The position numbers and the translations under genes were made by a program. A stretch of 64,000 bases of DNA, from positions 1-64,000 of the forward strand of contig WHVA01000385.1 in NCBI GenBank assembly GCA_015179125.1. The letters are read 5' to 3'. The DNA comes from Gautieria morchelliformis. Lineage: Eukaryota; Basidiomycota; Agaricomycetes; Gomphales; Gomphaceae. Positions 10,735-22,057 of the stretch are shown piece after piece. Positions within the stretch are counted from its first letter, which is position 1; each line of letters opens with the position of its first letter. The notes beneath the pieces are model-generated. The model saw only the letters and a list, made by a program, of their open reading frames with translations. It made no database searches and was not told where the DNA came from.

Positions 10735-11812
10735 CCACACACTTCAGAAGCCACCATCAGAAATTGCTGAGAACCTGAATATGCCACTCTGGGTTGTTCA
10801 ACACATCTTACAGGTATATAACGAGATTGGTGATGCAGTACAAGATCCTAGGTCATTATGCAAGGCCTGGAAAGACTCCCCTCCTTGATCCAGACACTGT
10901 TGATGTCCTTATTACTCTGCTTGATCAAAACCCAGACATCTACCTGGATGAAATCGTTGATGAACTCTTTGAGTGATGCAACATTAATGTGTCAATATCT
11001 ATGGTTCAAAGGACTCTAAAGCTGCTTGGCATTACCTCCAAGAAGGTAAGTTTGGAGCCCACTTCCCATATTTGTGTACTTACAGCGCTTTAGCTCTCTA
11101 AAGTGGCCGCAGAGCGCTGCCAAGATACTTGGGATTATTTTGCATATAGAATAGGCCAAGAAGACCCTTCATGACTGGTCTTTGGTGACAAAAGTGCGGT
11201 GAATCTTCATACCACCTATCGCACAATGGGTTGTGCCTTCAAGGGAAAACGCGCTAGGAAAAAATCATATTTTCAAAGAGAGGATCAGTAGGCACTAGCT
11301 CTATAGAATGTCTACTTTTTCCTCACAGATATTACAGATATTCTGTACTTCCTGCAATCACATTAGATGGCATCCTCCATTGCCAGATAGTCCATGGTTC
11401 ATTCAATGGTGACCTTTTCAAGTCATGGATTGAAGGGTTGCTCGAAGAGATGAATCCATATCTGCACCCGAGAAGTGTCCTGGTGATTGAAAATTGTTCC
11501 ATACACCACGTTGAAGGGGTTGAGGAAATGTGTGATACCAAGTAAGCGAATTCCAATGTCACATGTGCTAGACTTCTAACAACTTGCTAGGGGCATCAAG
11601 CTTCTATATTTACCACCATACTCACCTGACTTCAACCCTATAGAGGAGTGCTTTTCATTTGTGTCGTGAAAGCATATATCCAGTGGCATGGGGCACAATT
11701 TCATGCTGAAGTTGCAAGTGGTGAGGCCGATGGGCCATGTCTCTTTCTCTATGAAGCACTCAATAAAGTTACACCACAACATGCACATGCGTGGTTTCAT
11801 GACTCAGGGTAT
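10735..11812 (+). pseudogene. Tc1/mariner-type transposase relic
   Basis: An N-terminal helix-turn-helix region (KPPSEIAENLNMPLWVVQ...YARPGKTPLLDPDTVDVLITLL) is followed by ISMVQRTLKLLGITSKK, an intron (about 11046-11094), VAAERCQDTW and the DDE catalytic region. The first acidic site lies in LVFGDKSAVNL. The second, normally VLVIDNC, reads VIENC (about 11480-11500). A further intron (11544-11591) precedes LLYLPPYSPDFNPIEECF with the third acidic site. TGA stops at about 10974 and 11171 interrupt it; the latter replaces an Arg expected between PS and LVFGD, a CGA to TGA change. No terminal inverted repeats were identified. Confidence 0.8.
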
Positions 11813-11869
11813 GTATAGCTTTGTAGACATGTAGCATAGCAGGTCACAAGCTTCCTCATACCTTCCCTA

Positions 11870-12195
11870 GGTTATGTGTGCGACATCCACATGTATGACG
11901 TATGATACCGTGGACAAAGATGGCAAAACACTACCCTTGTTTTCAGCCGCCTTTGAAGACATGAGAACTAAAGGACTAGTCATTCAAAGTGGCACATTTG
12001 CAGGTCACTCCCTTGGCAGCAAATATTCTGCCCTCACATCTATTGCAGATGTTCTCCCATTTTCATCCCTCATCGATGTTGTGTTTTATCATGGCATTAC
12101 CATGCAGCATATGGTAGAGCGTGACACGCAAGCCACTCAAGGCGCATCATTTCGATTCATTGTGGAACTGGGTCACAAGGAGCGGGGAGTCTAGC
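11870..12195 (+). pseudogene. Fatty-acid synthase beta, malonyl/palmitoyl-transferase fragment
   Basis: The frame reads [10 protein letters not shown]...KTLPLF, then [32 protein letters not shown] and [11 protein letters not shown], matching the MPT acyltransferase domain near the C-terminus of fungal FAS beta. The nucleophile motif GHSLG is present but followed by SK instead of the usual E. Roughly 36 residues that normally separate KTLPLF from the AFEDMRSKG helix are deleted. It is about 110 of about 2000 residues, has no flanking FAS sequence, and ends at a TAG, so it is a captured or duplicated fragment. Confidence 0.8.
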
Positions 12196-12408
12196 ATGTG
12201 TCCGGTGATGTACAAAAGCTGAAATTTTTACCATGTTCAATTGCATGAATACACATGAGGCTTGGTATTCTTTTGTGGAGTCATTGTACCAAAAAATCAT
12301 GCTATTCGAAGTAGAACTGAGCTCACAATTACACTCGCAAGTTAGGTATTTTTTTCAACCTCAGAAAAGGCATGGGCCTTATGTCATGCAAAGAGCTGTA
12401 AACGAATT

Positions 12409-14010
12409 ATGAGCCTCAAGCTTGCCCTACCCAACGACGTGCTTATACGTGTCTTTAAGGAGTTGGATGCATATGACCTTTGCTGTTGTTCACTGGTATA
12501 TCTTACTCTCAGACCTCCGATTGGTCGTACTTGATATTCGCAGACATGTTGAGTCTTTCATGAAACGATCCGGGACACTCTGCTCTTGCAATATCGCTTG
12601 GAGCTTGCCGTTGCGGGATTAGAGGATGGAAGCACCAATTGTCAACTCTCAATAGCTGAACGACTTGCTCAACTGAAGACTTTTGAGCAGGGTTGGGCCA
12701 GCCTTAACTTCCGCCAGAAGCTCACAGTAACCTTGCCTCAGGGTTACAATTGGAAACTGCATGGCGATGTACTAGCAATGTCCTTGACATCTCGACTGTT
12801 GTTCACACAGCTACTCTCTGCCATACGAGGAACTCCTGTGCATACTTGGCGCAGTCACATAGAAGTACACATACAGAGTTTGCCATAGATCCTGCGCAGG
12901 ACCTAGCCATTCTCGTCGCTTGGCCTCCATGAGCGACATTCTTTTTATAGGGTGTCTATTGTTTTACTTGTTACGCAGGACTTTTGATGAACAGTGGCAC
13001 ACATTTTTGATACATTTATGTACTATGAGCACTGGCGCACCTCATCCTTGTGCCACTGATCCCGTCCTGTCTTGTGTCCCAACCTTCTTGGACATATGAT
13101 ATGATTTTAGTATTCAGATTATGGGTGAATTCCTTGCCGTACTTTACCACACTCCTGCAGACCATTTGACGCATCTATTATTTATTTGGGACTGGAAAAC
13201 TGGTCAACTTCTCATTGTGCGCTTGCCTTTCCTTCTTGTCTTGAGGTGCTTAAAACGGTCTAGTTTTTAGAAGCTTCATCTCTAGGCGCCAACATCCTAA
13301 GTTTTTCATTTCTCTCTTTGCGACATTTTGTCATAGTGAGGTGCATCTCCAAGCCCGAAGAGTGCTATCAACCTCAACTCGTTGTGTATGACTTTATCAC
13401 TGCTCATCCAGAAGGATCCATGGAGCCCCGGCTCGTCTGCATATATCAACTCCCACATGTAGCTCAATACACACTTACCAGATCGTTTACACTAAGTTCT
13501 GAACCATCTTCAGAACTTCCTACGTCATCTGGAAAATCTTTCTACCATACCTCATGTTCCCATCTAATGATGGTTACCATGCATTTTACCGTGCATTTTA
13601 CATATTCCATGGAAGAGCCTGACCAGGAATATGTGCTCTTCGTACATGCTTCATCTCTGCTCGAAGAGGTGGACGCACATTCGAATGCTGAACAACTAAC
13701 TGTCCCATGGGAAAGCTGGGGTCCCCTGAAGACCAGGATTTTGCCTGTCAGGATGTATGATGTGCATGATCGCTGACCAAATGGTCATGTTTATGGCACG
13801 CGGTATGTATGGCAAGAGGTAGTGGAGGATGGCCACTGGAGGGCCCATAATCGTCTCAGGATGTTGGACTTTAATCCACTGGCGCTTCAATGTGGTGGGT
13901 CTCAGCTGGTCAATTTTTGGACAGTTCATTAATAAACCCTTCATAAAATTAGCATTGTCCTCCAATGACCCACCATTGTCTGCATCAGAGGATGAATCAG
14001 GAGCATTCTC
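12409..14010 (+). pseudogene. F-box protein, frame-disrupted
   Basis: From ATG 12409 the protein starts with an F-box (LALPNDVLIRVFKELDAYDLC). A putative 45-nt intron follows, then TGA-GTC-FHETIRDTLLLQYRLELAVAGLEDG, where TGA likely replaces CGA (Arg). The long middle region (12586-12885) and the 13318-13776 segment (152 codons) read cleanly. Between them the frame must change several times and meets stops near 12930 and in 12950-13300. After 13776 the text continues in another frame (RYVWQEVVEDGHWRAHN...LDFNPL) to about 13930. F-box proteins are substrate receptors of SCF ubiquitin ligases; this copy looks inactive. Confidence 0.7.
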
Positions 14011-14039
14011 CACCACTATTGCTAAGGACTCCCAACCCA

Positions 14040-14560
14040 TGATGATTCATGAGGTTTTTTATATTTTATATTTTATTTTATTTTATATCCAATTTTCGTC
14101 TTTTGGGGCAGAACCCTATGTAAGACATGTCATACAAAGCGCTGTTCTGAAATTGAGTGCTATCTACCCTTTCCTTCTCGGCCTCTACATGCACTCGTCG
14201 GGCTAAGCCCAGAGCAGTCCCATGCCTGTGTGGGCGAGGTCGTGTCCGCTGCACATTCCACAAGATGGCGGTGCATTTCTATGTGGTGCTTCACATGTGT
14301 CTCCTCTCTTGGCCTTTCCTTCCTCACCTCTAGGCTTTCTTACGCTCCCCCTTTTGTTCCGCCCGCTGTCCCTCCTCCAGTGTGCTCGCCCCTTCTTCCC
14401 CTGCTTCCAGCCTCCCTTTGCTCTCTTTTCCCGCATCGCTTATCGCCCTTCCTCGTCTGGCAGCTTGAGGTTCCCATATGTTTTTGCGAATCTGTTTGTG
14501 TCATGAATGTGCCAGAATAGTGCTGACATCGCCTTGGGCCTTGCCAATAACACCCTGACC
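14040..14560. other. AT-rich then CT-rich sequence, no gene
   Basis: 14055-14090 is a TTTTA-type simple repeat. 14260-14470 is strongly C/T-biased on the plus strand and gives long but non-coding frames. No gene is supported. Confidence 0.6.
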
Positions 14561-14570
14561 ATCTTAGCAC

Positions 14571-14597
14571 ATGACTACTGGCAGGATCAACCAGGTA
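14571..14597 (-). rRNA. Small-subunit rRNA 5'-end fragment (27 nt)
   Basis: Read on the minus strand this is identical to the universally conserved first 27 nt of eukaryotic nuclear SSU rRNA (TACCTGGTTGATCCTGCC... through GTAGTCAT). A further GTGCT resembles the expected ATGCT, after which similarity stops. It lies directly downstream of the 3' end of the LINE. It is a fragment only, not a functional gene. Confidence 0.85.
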
Positions 14598-14984
14598 ACT
14601 ATCCTTTTCGCAGCGCAAGGCCCTGTGCAAGGCTTCGACGCACACGCGCCCGGGTCGGGAGGCAAGCCCCCGCCCCAAGCCAGCGTTCGTTATGAGGCGT
14701 TAAAAGCCTTCAAAAAAGTAAACCCACACACCACCTCCAGGGTACTCTGACCGTCAAGGCCCGCTTTCCCCTGAGCGCAGGTGCAGGCACCTTGTTCCCC
14801 ATTCTCACAAGCTTCAGGTCCGATCTCCCACTCCAAGGGATCTGAGATCACGGCCTTCAGAGAGGACTACCAAGAGGGAAGGGCCTCGGTTTTACAGAGG
14901 CCCCATCCTGTGGCGGATCCCCGAGCGGTTACATGCACAACGGGTTTAGCCATCGGCAAGCAATCTAAGCCTCCAGCCACTCTC

Positions 14985-17900
14985 TCTGTTTCCTGTAACC
15001 CGGGCACCTGAACAAATAATGATGTACTGTCTCATCCGCAACTCTGCACTCTGTGCATGTTGGCGAGGCGACCTTTCCTATCCTGTACAAATGTTTGTTC
15101 AGCTGTATGTGCCCCATGCGTAGCTGGATCAAGAGGGATGCCTGTCTTCATGCGAGTCTGCTGCTGAGCTTGGCAAAAGCCGGTGAGGGCATCAAAGGGT
15201 CATACTCATGGGCAACCTTAGGAACATCAGCCTTGCCTCAGCCTTCAGCTCTGCATGGAACCTCTGTATCTCTGCCGATTTGCTAATGGGTAACATTCCA
15301 CAGCACTCTATAGGGATTGTCTGCTCCTCACTTGTGTCCCCCGCCGCTGCCTTCTTGGCCTCCTCATCCGCGCGTTCGTTCCCTTGGACTCCCTTGTGCC
15401 CCGGTATCCACCTCATCCTTATGCTGACCCCTGGCTGGGCCTTGACGACCACATCCATTTACCCATGGACAGTGTTGATGAGGTACTGGCCCAATATGGC
15501 TTTCTCCTTCCTTGAGGTCTGTATCACCGCCTGATTGTCGAGACCAATAACATAGCTCGTCCCCCGTTCCTCCCTCAGCAACTTTGCCCCCAGCGCTGCT
15601 CCAACCACCTCCACTTTGAATACTGTGTGTTCTTTGTTGGATCCCAGGTGCATCCTTGCTGCTCTCTTCTCAACCCCTCCTCTGTAAAGGACTGCTGCCG
15701 CCCCCACCCCTCCATCTTCGCTTGAGCCGTCCGTGAAGACTGACCTTGGCTGGGTCCCATTCCATCTGCGTGATCGCTTGCTCTTTCTTGTTCACAATGA
15801 TGGTCCTGAACGCAGGTGTCCACTTGGGGCCCATTACCATCGGCTCTATTTTCTCCATTCTTGTCGGCTGGATTCCGCTAGCATGCAAGATCTCATGCAG
15901 TGGTGCTCTGTGTTTCTTGACATATCTCTTGGCTGCTCTAGCTGTGTGTTGTGCAAGTGGGTGTTTCTCTGGCAAGCAAGCGATTCTCACTGCAGCCCTG
16001 TGCACCACCTTCGCAACCAGTAACTGAAACGGGAGTAGGTTTGCATGCGCATCGAGCGTGTCTGTCACTGTAGATCTCAGGGCCCCTGTGATTGCAAGTG
16101 TTGTGTGCCGCTGTACCCTTGCCAGCTTGTTTATGTATCCCTTCATGCCCTTGCAGTCCTTAGACCCTGGGATGAGGAATATATCAGCGGCATATAACAT
16201 CTTTGGGATTGTGACAGCTATGTAGTATCTTCTCATATGCTTAGCTGTGACCCCCTTTGACATTCTCACCAGTCGTCTATATTTTCCCATCCACTTGTTG
16301 CCTTTCCATAGAGCGTAATTCACGTGCTCTTTGAACCAAAGTTCTTGATCAATGATGACTCCTAGGAATTTGTGCGTGGTGGTCAGATTGATCTTATGCT
16401 ATCCTATCGTGATGCCTGGTCGCATCACTGGCCTGGTTTTCTTGGATCTGGTGGGGTCTTTTTTGCGTCTCCTGGTAAAGCCCATCAGTCCAAACTTATC
16501 CAGCACAAAAGAACAGTCGTGGCTCCTGGCCCATTCGAGCCCACCACCCACTCTGGTCATCATGTCAGTCAGCTTCTCAAAAGCAGCCTCAAGGTCTTTG
16601 CCTTCTGCCAGCAGGGTAGTGTCGTCCACAAACCCTATAACATTCTCGCCTCTGCTCTCGTTCGCGATCTCCAGCAGGTCGGTGCTGTAGAACAGATAGG
16701 CCACTGCCGAAAGTGGAGAACCTTGGTCCATGCCCTTCCCCACTTCCATTGCCTCTGTGCTGAAATCATCGAAGCTGAGCGTGGTGCACCGTCCTTCGAT
16801 CTTGGTGCGTATCCAGTCTGTGTACTCTCTGGGTACGCCCCTGCATCTCATGTTATGTATCAGCCTGTCTAAGATCATGCTGGGGAATGCCCCCTTTATG
16901 TCCAAGAAAAGCACCCCCAGCACCTTCCCTTTGCGCTGCACATCTTTGGCCACTTTCACCACATAATGTATTGCATCAGTGGTGGTTCGACCTGGTCGGC
17001 AACCATAGTGATGATCAGGTAGAAGTAGGTGTTTCTCTGCCATCTTGACAATGTCCTTGGCCACGCATGCTGATAATATTTTTCCCAGCATGTCTAACAG
17101 CGCAATCGGCCTATAGGGCCCAGGGGCCGTATAGTCGGACCTTCCAGGCTTTCTCAGGACTTTCATTATGGAGTCCTTCCACTGCGCTGGATACACCTGC
17201 AGCGTGAATGTTGCATGACAAAGCGGGCCTATGTATGGTAAGAGGACATCAGCACATTGTTTCCACACTATGTTTGGGATACCATTGGCCCCCAGGGCTT
17301 TAAAGGAGTTCAGCCTGCTTATGGCTCGCCTGATTTGCTCATCTGTGATTGGCTGGAAGTCTAACACAGGGCTCGGGTAGTGGTGTCCAGTCGACATGTT
17401 ATCCCCTCTGTCCCCCGGTTCTGGAAAGAAGGTGTTTTAGAGCACCTTGGCTTTGTCTTCATTGGTTTCTGCTCCCTGTACACCTCCATCTGCCCGTTTC
17501 ATGATGAGCGTGGGGACCCTAGTGTGGCCTCCATCTGTTTGGTCCACTGACACGTATTTGTGAGCAGTCCACATGGTCTTGTGATCCACTCCCTCCAGGA
17601 AGTTCTCCCAATGCTCTTGCTTGGATTTCTCAATAGCATTAGCATAAGCATTTCATTGAGACCTGTGCTTCTCATGTGCGGGGTCGTCTGGACTGTCCCA
17701 CCTCTTGTAGGCTTTTCTGGCAAGCTGACAGGTCTCTGTTCTCATCTGCATCAGCTCTAGTGACCACCACCTTTTCATGTAAGGGGACAGCTTAGTCTTT
17801 GGCACCAGCTCTTCGGTCACAGTGACTATTGCTCTGGTAAGGGCTTGTAGAGCATCATCGAACTCTTGCGTGGTCTCTAGCTCGGTTCACCGGCCTGACT

Positions 17901-18570
17901 GCTTTAGCTCCCTATCTAGTTTGCTGCTGTAGTCGCCCCAGTTGACCTGTCTGAAGTTGGGCCTGGGAGTATCGCGCACTTCCGCTGTTGTGAGCTCTAG
18001 CATTGTGTCGATCGGGTAATGGTCAGTCTTCACAGGGCGATCCTCCGGCACTGTGATGCAGCTGACCAGACAGTCCAGAGCTGACTCCAATACAAATACA
18101 TTGTCCACCCTGGTGTGATTTCCCGTTGCCATCGCCTGCAGCGTTGGAATCACCTTGGGTAGTGCCATGTGCAGGTCCCTTTTGATGGTGGCGTCAATGA
18201 GGATTTGTGCATCACAGTAAAAATTGTAAATCAGGATGTTACCGGCGCTGGTCTTTATGTTCAGCGCTGTGACGTCTGGGGTCCCCACATCGATGGGGGA
18301 CCAGGAGTCGGTAGTGAGACGTTTGTTGACTAGTATCATGGATCTTGTCTTCTTTTCCTTGTTGATGTAGTGCGTCTTGGGGTATATGGCATGCCACTGG
18401 GGGCCCGTGTGCGCGTTGCCCAGGAAATATATATATGGCTCCTGTATGGCGATGACATCGTACCGTTCCAGTGGGGTCCTACCTAATAGATCTAAGTTGG
18501 CGGTTAGTGATTTGTTTACGTTTTGCTGTCTGATTCTCAAAGGGTGCATTTGCTCGCCATCTTGACTCAT
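14985..18570 (-). pseudogene. LINE ORF2: endonuclease, reverse transcriptase, RNase H
   Basis: Start at 18570 (MSQDGEQMHPLRIRQQN). The endonuclease occupies 18570-17890 (RQQNVNKS, AIQEPYIYF, TDHYPIDTML). RT occupies 17400-16400 with FLDIKGAFPSM, GMDQGSPLS and the catalytic FVDD at about 16625. A thumb/connection region runs to 15670. RNase H runs 15780-15192 (FTDGSSEDGG, EVVGA, GLDNQAV, ERADEEA). A final CTECRVADETVHH...C motif ends near 15000. Nicking, target-primed reverse transcription and RNA removal are the family roles. Stops at 17887 (TGA, Arg expected), about 17656 (TGA, Arg expected), about 17436 (TAA) and about 16398 (TAG), plus frame changes in RNase H, make it inactive. Confidence 0.85.
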
Positions 18571-18662
18571 ACTAGCTCATTGACACCACTCCCTCCCCTT
18601 TGTTGACCCCTGTCGTGTCCTTCTTGAAGATGAAAGTGTTCATCTAGAGTGCAATGCCTTGG

Positions 18663-19140
18663 TGTCAGGGGACACCCTGTTTTCCATTTCCAGTTCCAAC
18701 ACCACACCCATTTCCGACTCCGCTCCCAGTTCCGATTCCATCTCCGCCTCCGCTTTCGGAAATGATTCCGCTTCTGGGAGAACTTCCACCAGTTCTGTTT
18801 GCCTTGCCAGTTCCACTCCAATTTCCGACTTCCGCTCTCGGAACAGTGTCGGAAATCAAGCGACTCGCGTAATAGGTGACATCAAGGGTCGATCAAGGGT
18901 CAGGGAGGTCAGGAGGGTGCAGGGTTGATGGCGGGTGCCAAGTGTTGTCCCTGGCTGCGCAGCGTAGTATAATATGGGCTCGCTGACATTGGGGGTCCTT
19001 AGACTTTTCTCTTTGGATTTCCCCTTGTCAGGTGAGAATCCCCTCTCTTGTATACTCTGTTCATTTATACATACTTTGGATTTCCCCTTGTCAGTTGTGT
19101 GGTAGTGTGATCTCCACAACCAGCCAGGGTTGCCCTTACA
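18663..19140 (-). mobile_element. Solo LTR inserted in the LINE (TSD CTTGG)
   Basis: On the minus strand it runs TGTAAGGGCAACC...GGGTGTCCCCTGACA, 478 bp, flanked by CTTGG at 18658-18662 and 19141-19145. It contains short GGAACTGGAA-type repeats. It separates LINE ORF1 from ORF2 and is younger than the LINE. A rearranged relative lies at 4650-5088 in the opposite orientation. Confidence 0.85.
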
Positions 19141-19306
19141 CTTGGTGTCTGGGCCCGCTGCCCCATCCCGAATATCGGCTCCTCGGCTGTGGGGTGGCGC
19201 CCCGTCGCTCATGCTCCTCGTATCTTCTCCTATCCGGGCTCCATCCATCCTCGTCCCATGTGTGGCTCGTCATGCCATGCTGTTGTGTCTGTTGTCTATC
19301 CTGCTG

Positions 19307-20781
19307 TCATTCGCTCCTGCGGTAAGGGTCGTCTACAGTAACCGCTTCTACTGGCACTCCAGTCTGCTCCCATGTCCACAGGCTTTCGTCCAGGAAGTAT
19401 TTGTAAGTATTCTCCGGGTCTGCCTTTTCTATTTTTTCGCACGCCGACACGAACCTGGGGCACAACCTGTCCCAGGAGGCATGCCCATAGACCTCACAGT
19501 TGACGCATTTGAATTTTTCAGGGTCCCTCTCTTCACACTCCACGGTGCAGCGCTCTTTTGCGCAAGTGCCGCAAGTTGTTACCCCATCGCATGCTGCCGC
19601 CATGTGCCTGGCATTTTGCTTCTGGCACTTCAAGCAGCGGCGCAGTTCTCTTTTCATTTGCCTCGCCCAGGTCCTCTTTCCTGCCATGATCAAGCCGTTT
19701 CTGATGCTCAGGTTGGCAGCTTCGACTGTTGTGAATTTCGCTATGACATGGGCCAATGTTTGCCCAGCGACGCGTCTGTGGATGGGCTTGATCGAGAGCA
19801 ATGTTCCCTCTCGGAGTCCAGAGTTTCTTTTGATCTTTCGCTGCTCCCCAAGCGCGTCCGGGGAGTAGGTGATGGGGACATACTCTACTATGACCGATGT
19901 CGTTCTGTCTTTGACGATTGCTGTGGCGCTGAACTTTTCTGTGAACAGCCCCCTGTGTTCTTGTATCCTTCACGCTGCCTCCACGGTTATCAGGTCCAAG
20001 ACCACCCCCCTGTTGGCGAGCTTCTTCACCCCAATGAACTTGTCCCCATCTTCATTTTCCCTCCCGCTCTCCTCCATCTGACTGACCGTCTTATTGGCCT
20101 TGGCCACCAGTTCCTCTTCTGTGAGCCTGTCTAAGGTGTTCGACTACACACGTGGGTCCTTGTCAATCAGTATCTGGCAACCCCTTTCCCTTGCCCTTGC
20201 CCGGTTGTTAGGATGTGACGATGGTACATTACCCTTTAGGGCTGCAGCGTATGTTACACCCGTTTTTGCCCCCGCCTCTCCCCCTGTGAGGCCTCCTTGC
20301 GCACTTGACTCCTCTGCCACTCTCTTCACCACCTAGCCGTCAGCCTGGCCTCTTCTGTTGCGTCCCTGGTGGTGTCTGCGGTGTTGCTCAGCATCTGAGT
20401 GATGAGTTCCGCCTTGTGGAGCAGTGGCTTTAGTCTTTTCTCTGTGTATTGCAGGATGGCAGCCCCAGTGTTTCATGCCGCGTCGTCCATCATCAGTATG
20501 GCCACAGCTCTGGCACCTTCCTGCATTGTCTTTTGGGGCACGCAGTGTGCCAGGGATAACAGGGTATAACTGAGGCACTCAGTGGTGATGGGATCCTCCT
20601 TGGCGTGGTACCCCTGCTTGTCGAGGAAGTTCCTTGCTTGTTCCCTCATTCTAACCGCATTGGCCAGGTCTGCTATCAGCTCTGTTCTTCTTTTATTGAT
20701 AGTCTGCTGGCTGCTCACTCTGGTTCTAGCCTGTTGTCCCTGCGACATGGCATGGTGTGGTGGGTCGGTGCTGGTGGGCAT
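19307..20781 (-). pseudogene. LINE ORF1 (gag-like, CCHC knuckles)
   Basis: From ATG 20781, a coiled-coil-like N-terminal part (ELIADLANAVRMREQARNFL) is followed by a basic linker, an RRM-like middle part (19700-20150) and cysteine clusters around 19510-19640 (CLKCQKQNARHMAAAC, CGTCAKERCTVEC, CVNCEVYGHASWDRLC). ORF1 proteins bind element RNA. A TGA at 20473 (Arg expected from context), frameshifts near 20335, a TAG near 20144 and further shifts near 19980 disrupt it. The C-terminal region runs up to the inserted solo LTR at 19140. Confidence 0.75.
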
Positions 20782-20940
20782 CGTCCCGTTTTTGTTTTGT
20801 TTGGATGTATGGGAGTTTTTTGTGTATCTCTACAACTCGTATACACCGATCTCTCTGTCTCTAGGTTGTGTGTGTGTGTGAATATGAGAATTTTGGGATT
20901 TTCCTTGTGGTGGTGAGCGTGATAAAGTTTTTTTTTTATC

Positions 20941-22057
20941 CATGAGTACCAATCCGCATTCACCAAAAGGGTAAGTACTGCCCTACCATACCGGGATGTG
21001 ATAAAGACTCTGGGGAATATTTGATGATGCGAACGTAATGATTGACCGAGAATGTGTGGTCCTGCTGAACACTTGGCCGGATACTAAATCGGTGCGTGTC
21101 GTATTTATATATCTTTGCAATTATTATTGACCCATGTGTCACAGTGGAATGATATAGCCATAGAGATCCTATGTATCTAAACAAATGCCTTCGGGAAATG
21201 TGGTCAAAGCTGCAAGAAAGATTCTCCTGAATATGCACAGATTTGGTGACTGGGGCACTGTCATTGCCTCATACCCATTGTTCGAGTGAAAGCAAATGGT
21301 GCAAATGGTGACATAGTTTGGAGAACCAATCGAATGGTGACTGGATAAGGCAACAGGGGTCGGTGAAAGACCTCAGTGAACCAATCAAATGGTGAACAAA
21401 GCAAGCAGACATGCCAGAAGGGGATAGTGATGTACCATGACATTGATGAGGGAAGGGTGGCCATGGCTGATGGCAGGAGTGGTGATGAAGGATGTGAATG
21501 GCAAAGGACCTCAGTGAATTGACCAAATTGGCGAATGAAGCGAACAAGCATGTCAAAGGCTGATGGATCATGCCAAAATAAACAAGTTATGACACCAGTC
21601 TTCCTGCAGTGTTAAGTTTGTATCTGAGAACCTCCTGGGAAAGGCCCTTATCTCCAAGGCCTGATAGGCAGATCAAAACATCACTTTCGATATACCTTAT
21701 AGACCTCTCAGAGGGACCACCTCAAGTGCTTTCGACGCTGCTACAGCGTCTATTCGTGGGGGCTTGGAGGAATAGGTCGAAAATTTATATGTAGACAATC
21801 GCTTCAAGAATGCCTCAGTAGAACATGGACTATACTCGGGATTGAAGATGAGGGTGTTCTAAGCGCCGCTATGTATTACAGGGAGAAGCAAGACCTCCGC
21901 AATTCTAACAACGCCGAAAGCCTGTGGATGTATAGGGTGTGCATCTATGATGAGCGTGGGTGGTCTCTTTCTCCCGGCGAGTCGGATTCAATACATCTAT
22001 AGTAATTGGTACACGCAGAACGCAATGCATATTTCGGGAGGGGGGGGTTCGGTATCC
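20941..22057. other. No gene; contains a diverged duplication
   Basis: No coding region is supported. Two segments of about 60 bp (about 21363-21425 and 21501-21562), both built on GACCTCAGTGAA...ACCAAAT...GGCGAA...GCGAACA, are diverged direct copies about 136 bp apart. Confidence 0.5.

Larger units (their letters stand above)
14598..20940 (-). mobile_element. Tad-like non-LTR retrotransposon (LINE), decayed
   Basis: Two ORFs on the minus strand: ORF1 with CCHC knuckles, and ORF2 with AP-endonuclease, reverse transcriptase, RNase H and a terminal CCHC. That domain order is typical of the Tad clade in fungi. It spans about 6.3 kb including a 478-bp solo LTR inserted between the ORFs. The 3' end is taken at the junction with the SSU rRNA fragment; the 5' end is approximate, near a T-run at about 20926. 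Confidence 0.75.

Noticed and set aside
14571..14597. Functional SSU rRNA gene
   Set aside because: Similarity stops after about 30 nt; only the 5' end is present.
14203..14695. Several long ORFs on both strands
   Set aside because: Produced by C/T-biased low-complexity sequence; no motifs.
19130..20134. Long plus-strand ORF (334 codons)
   Set aside because: It is the antisense of LINE ORF1; the minus strand carries the CCHC knuckles.
21261..21571. Two overlapping minus ORFs (96 and 100 codons)
   Set aside because: They arise from a diverged direct duplication and have no domain signature.
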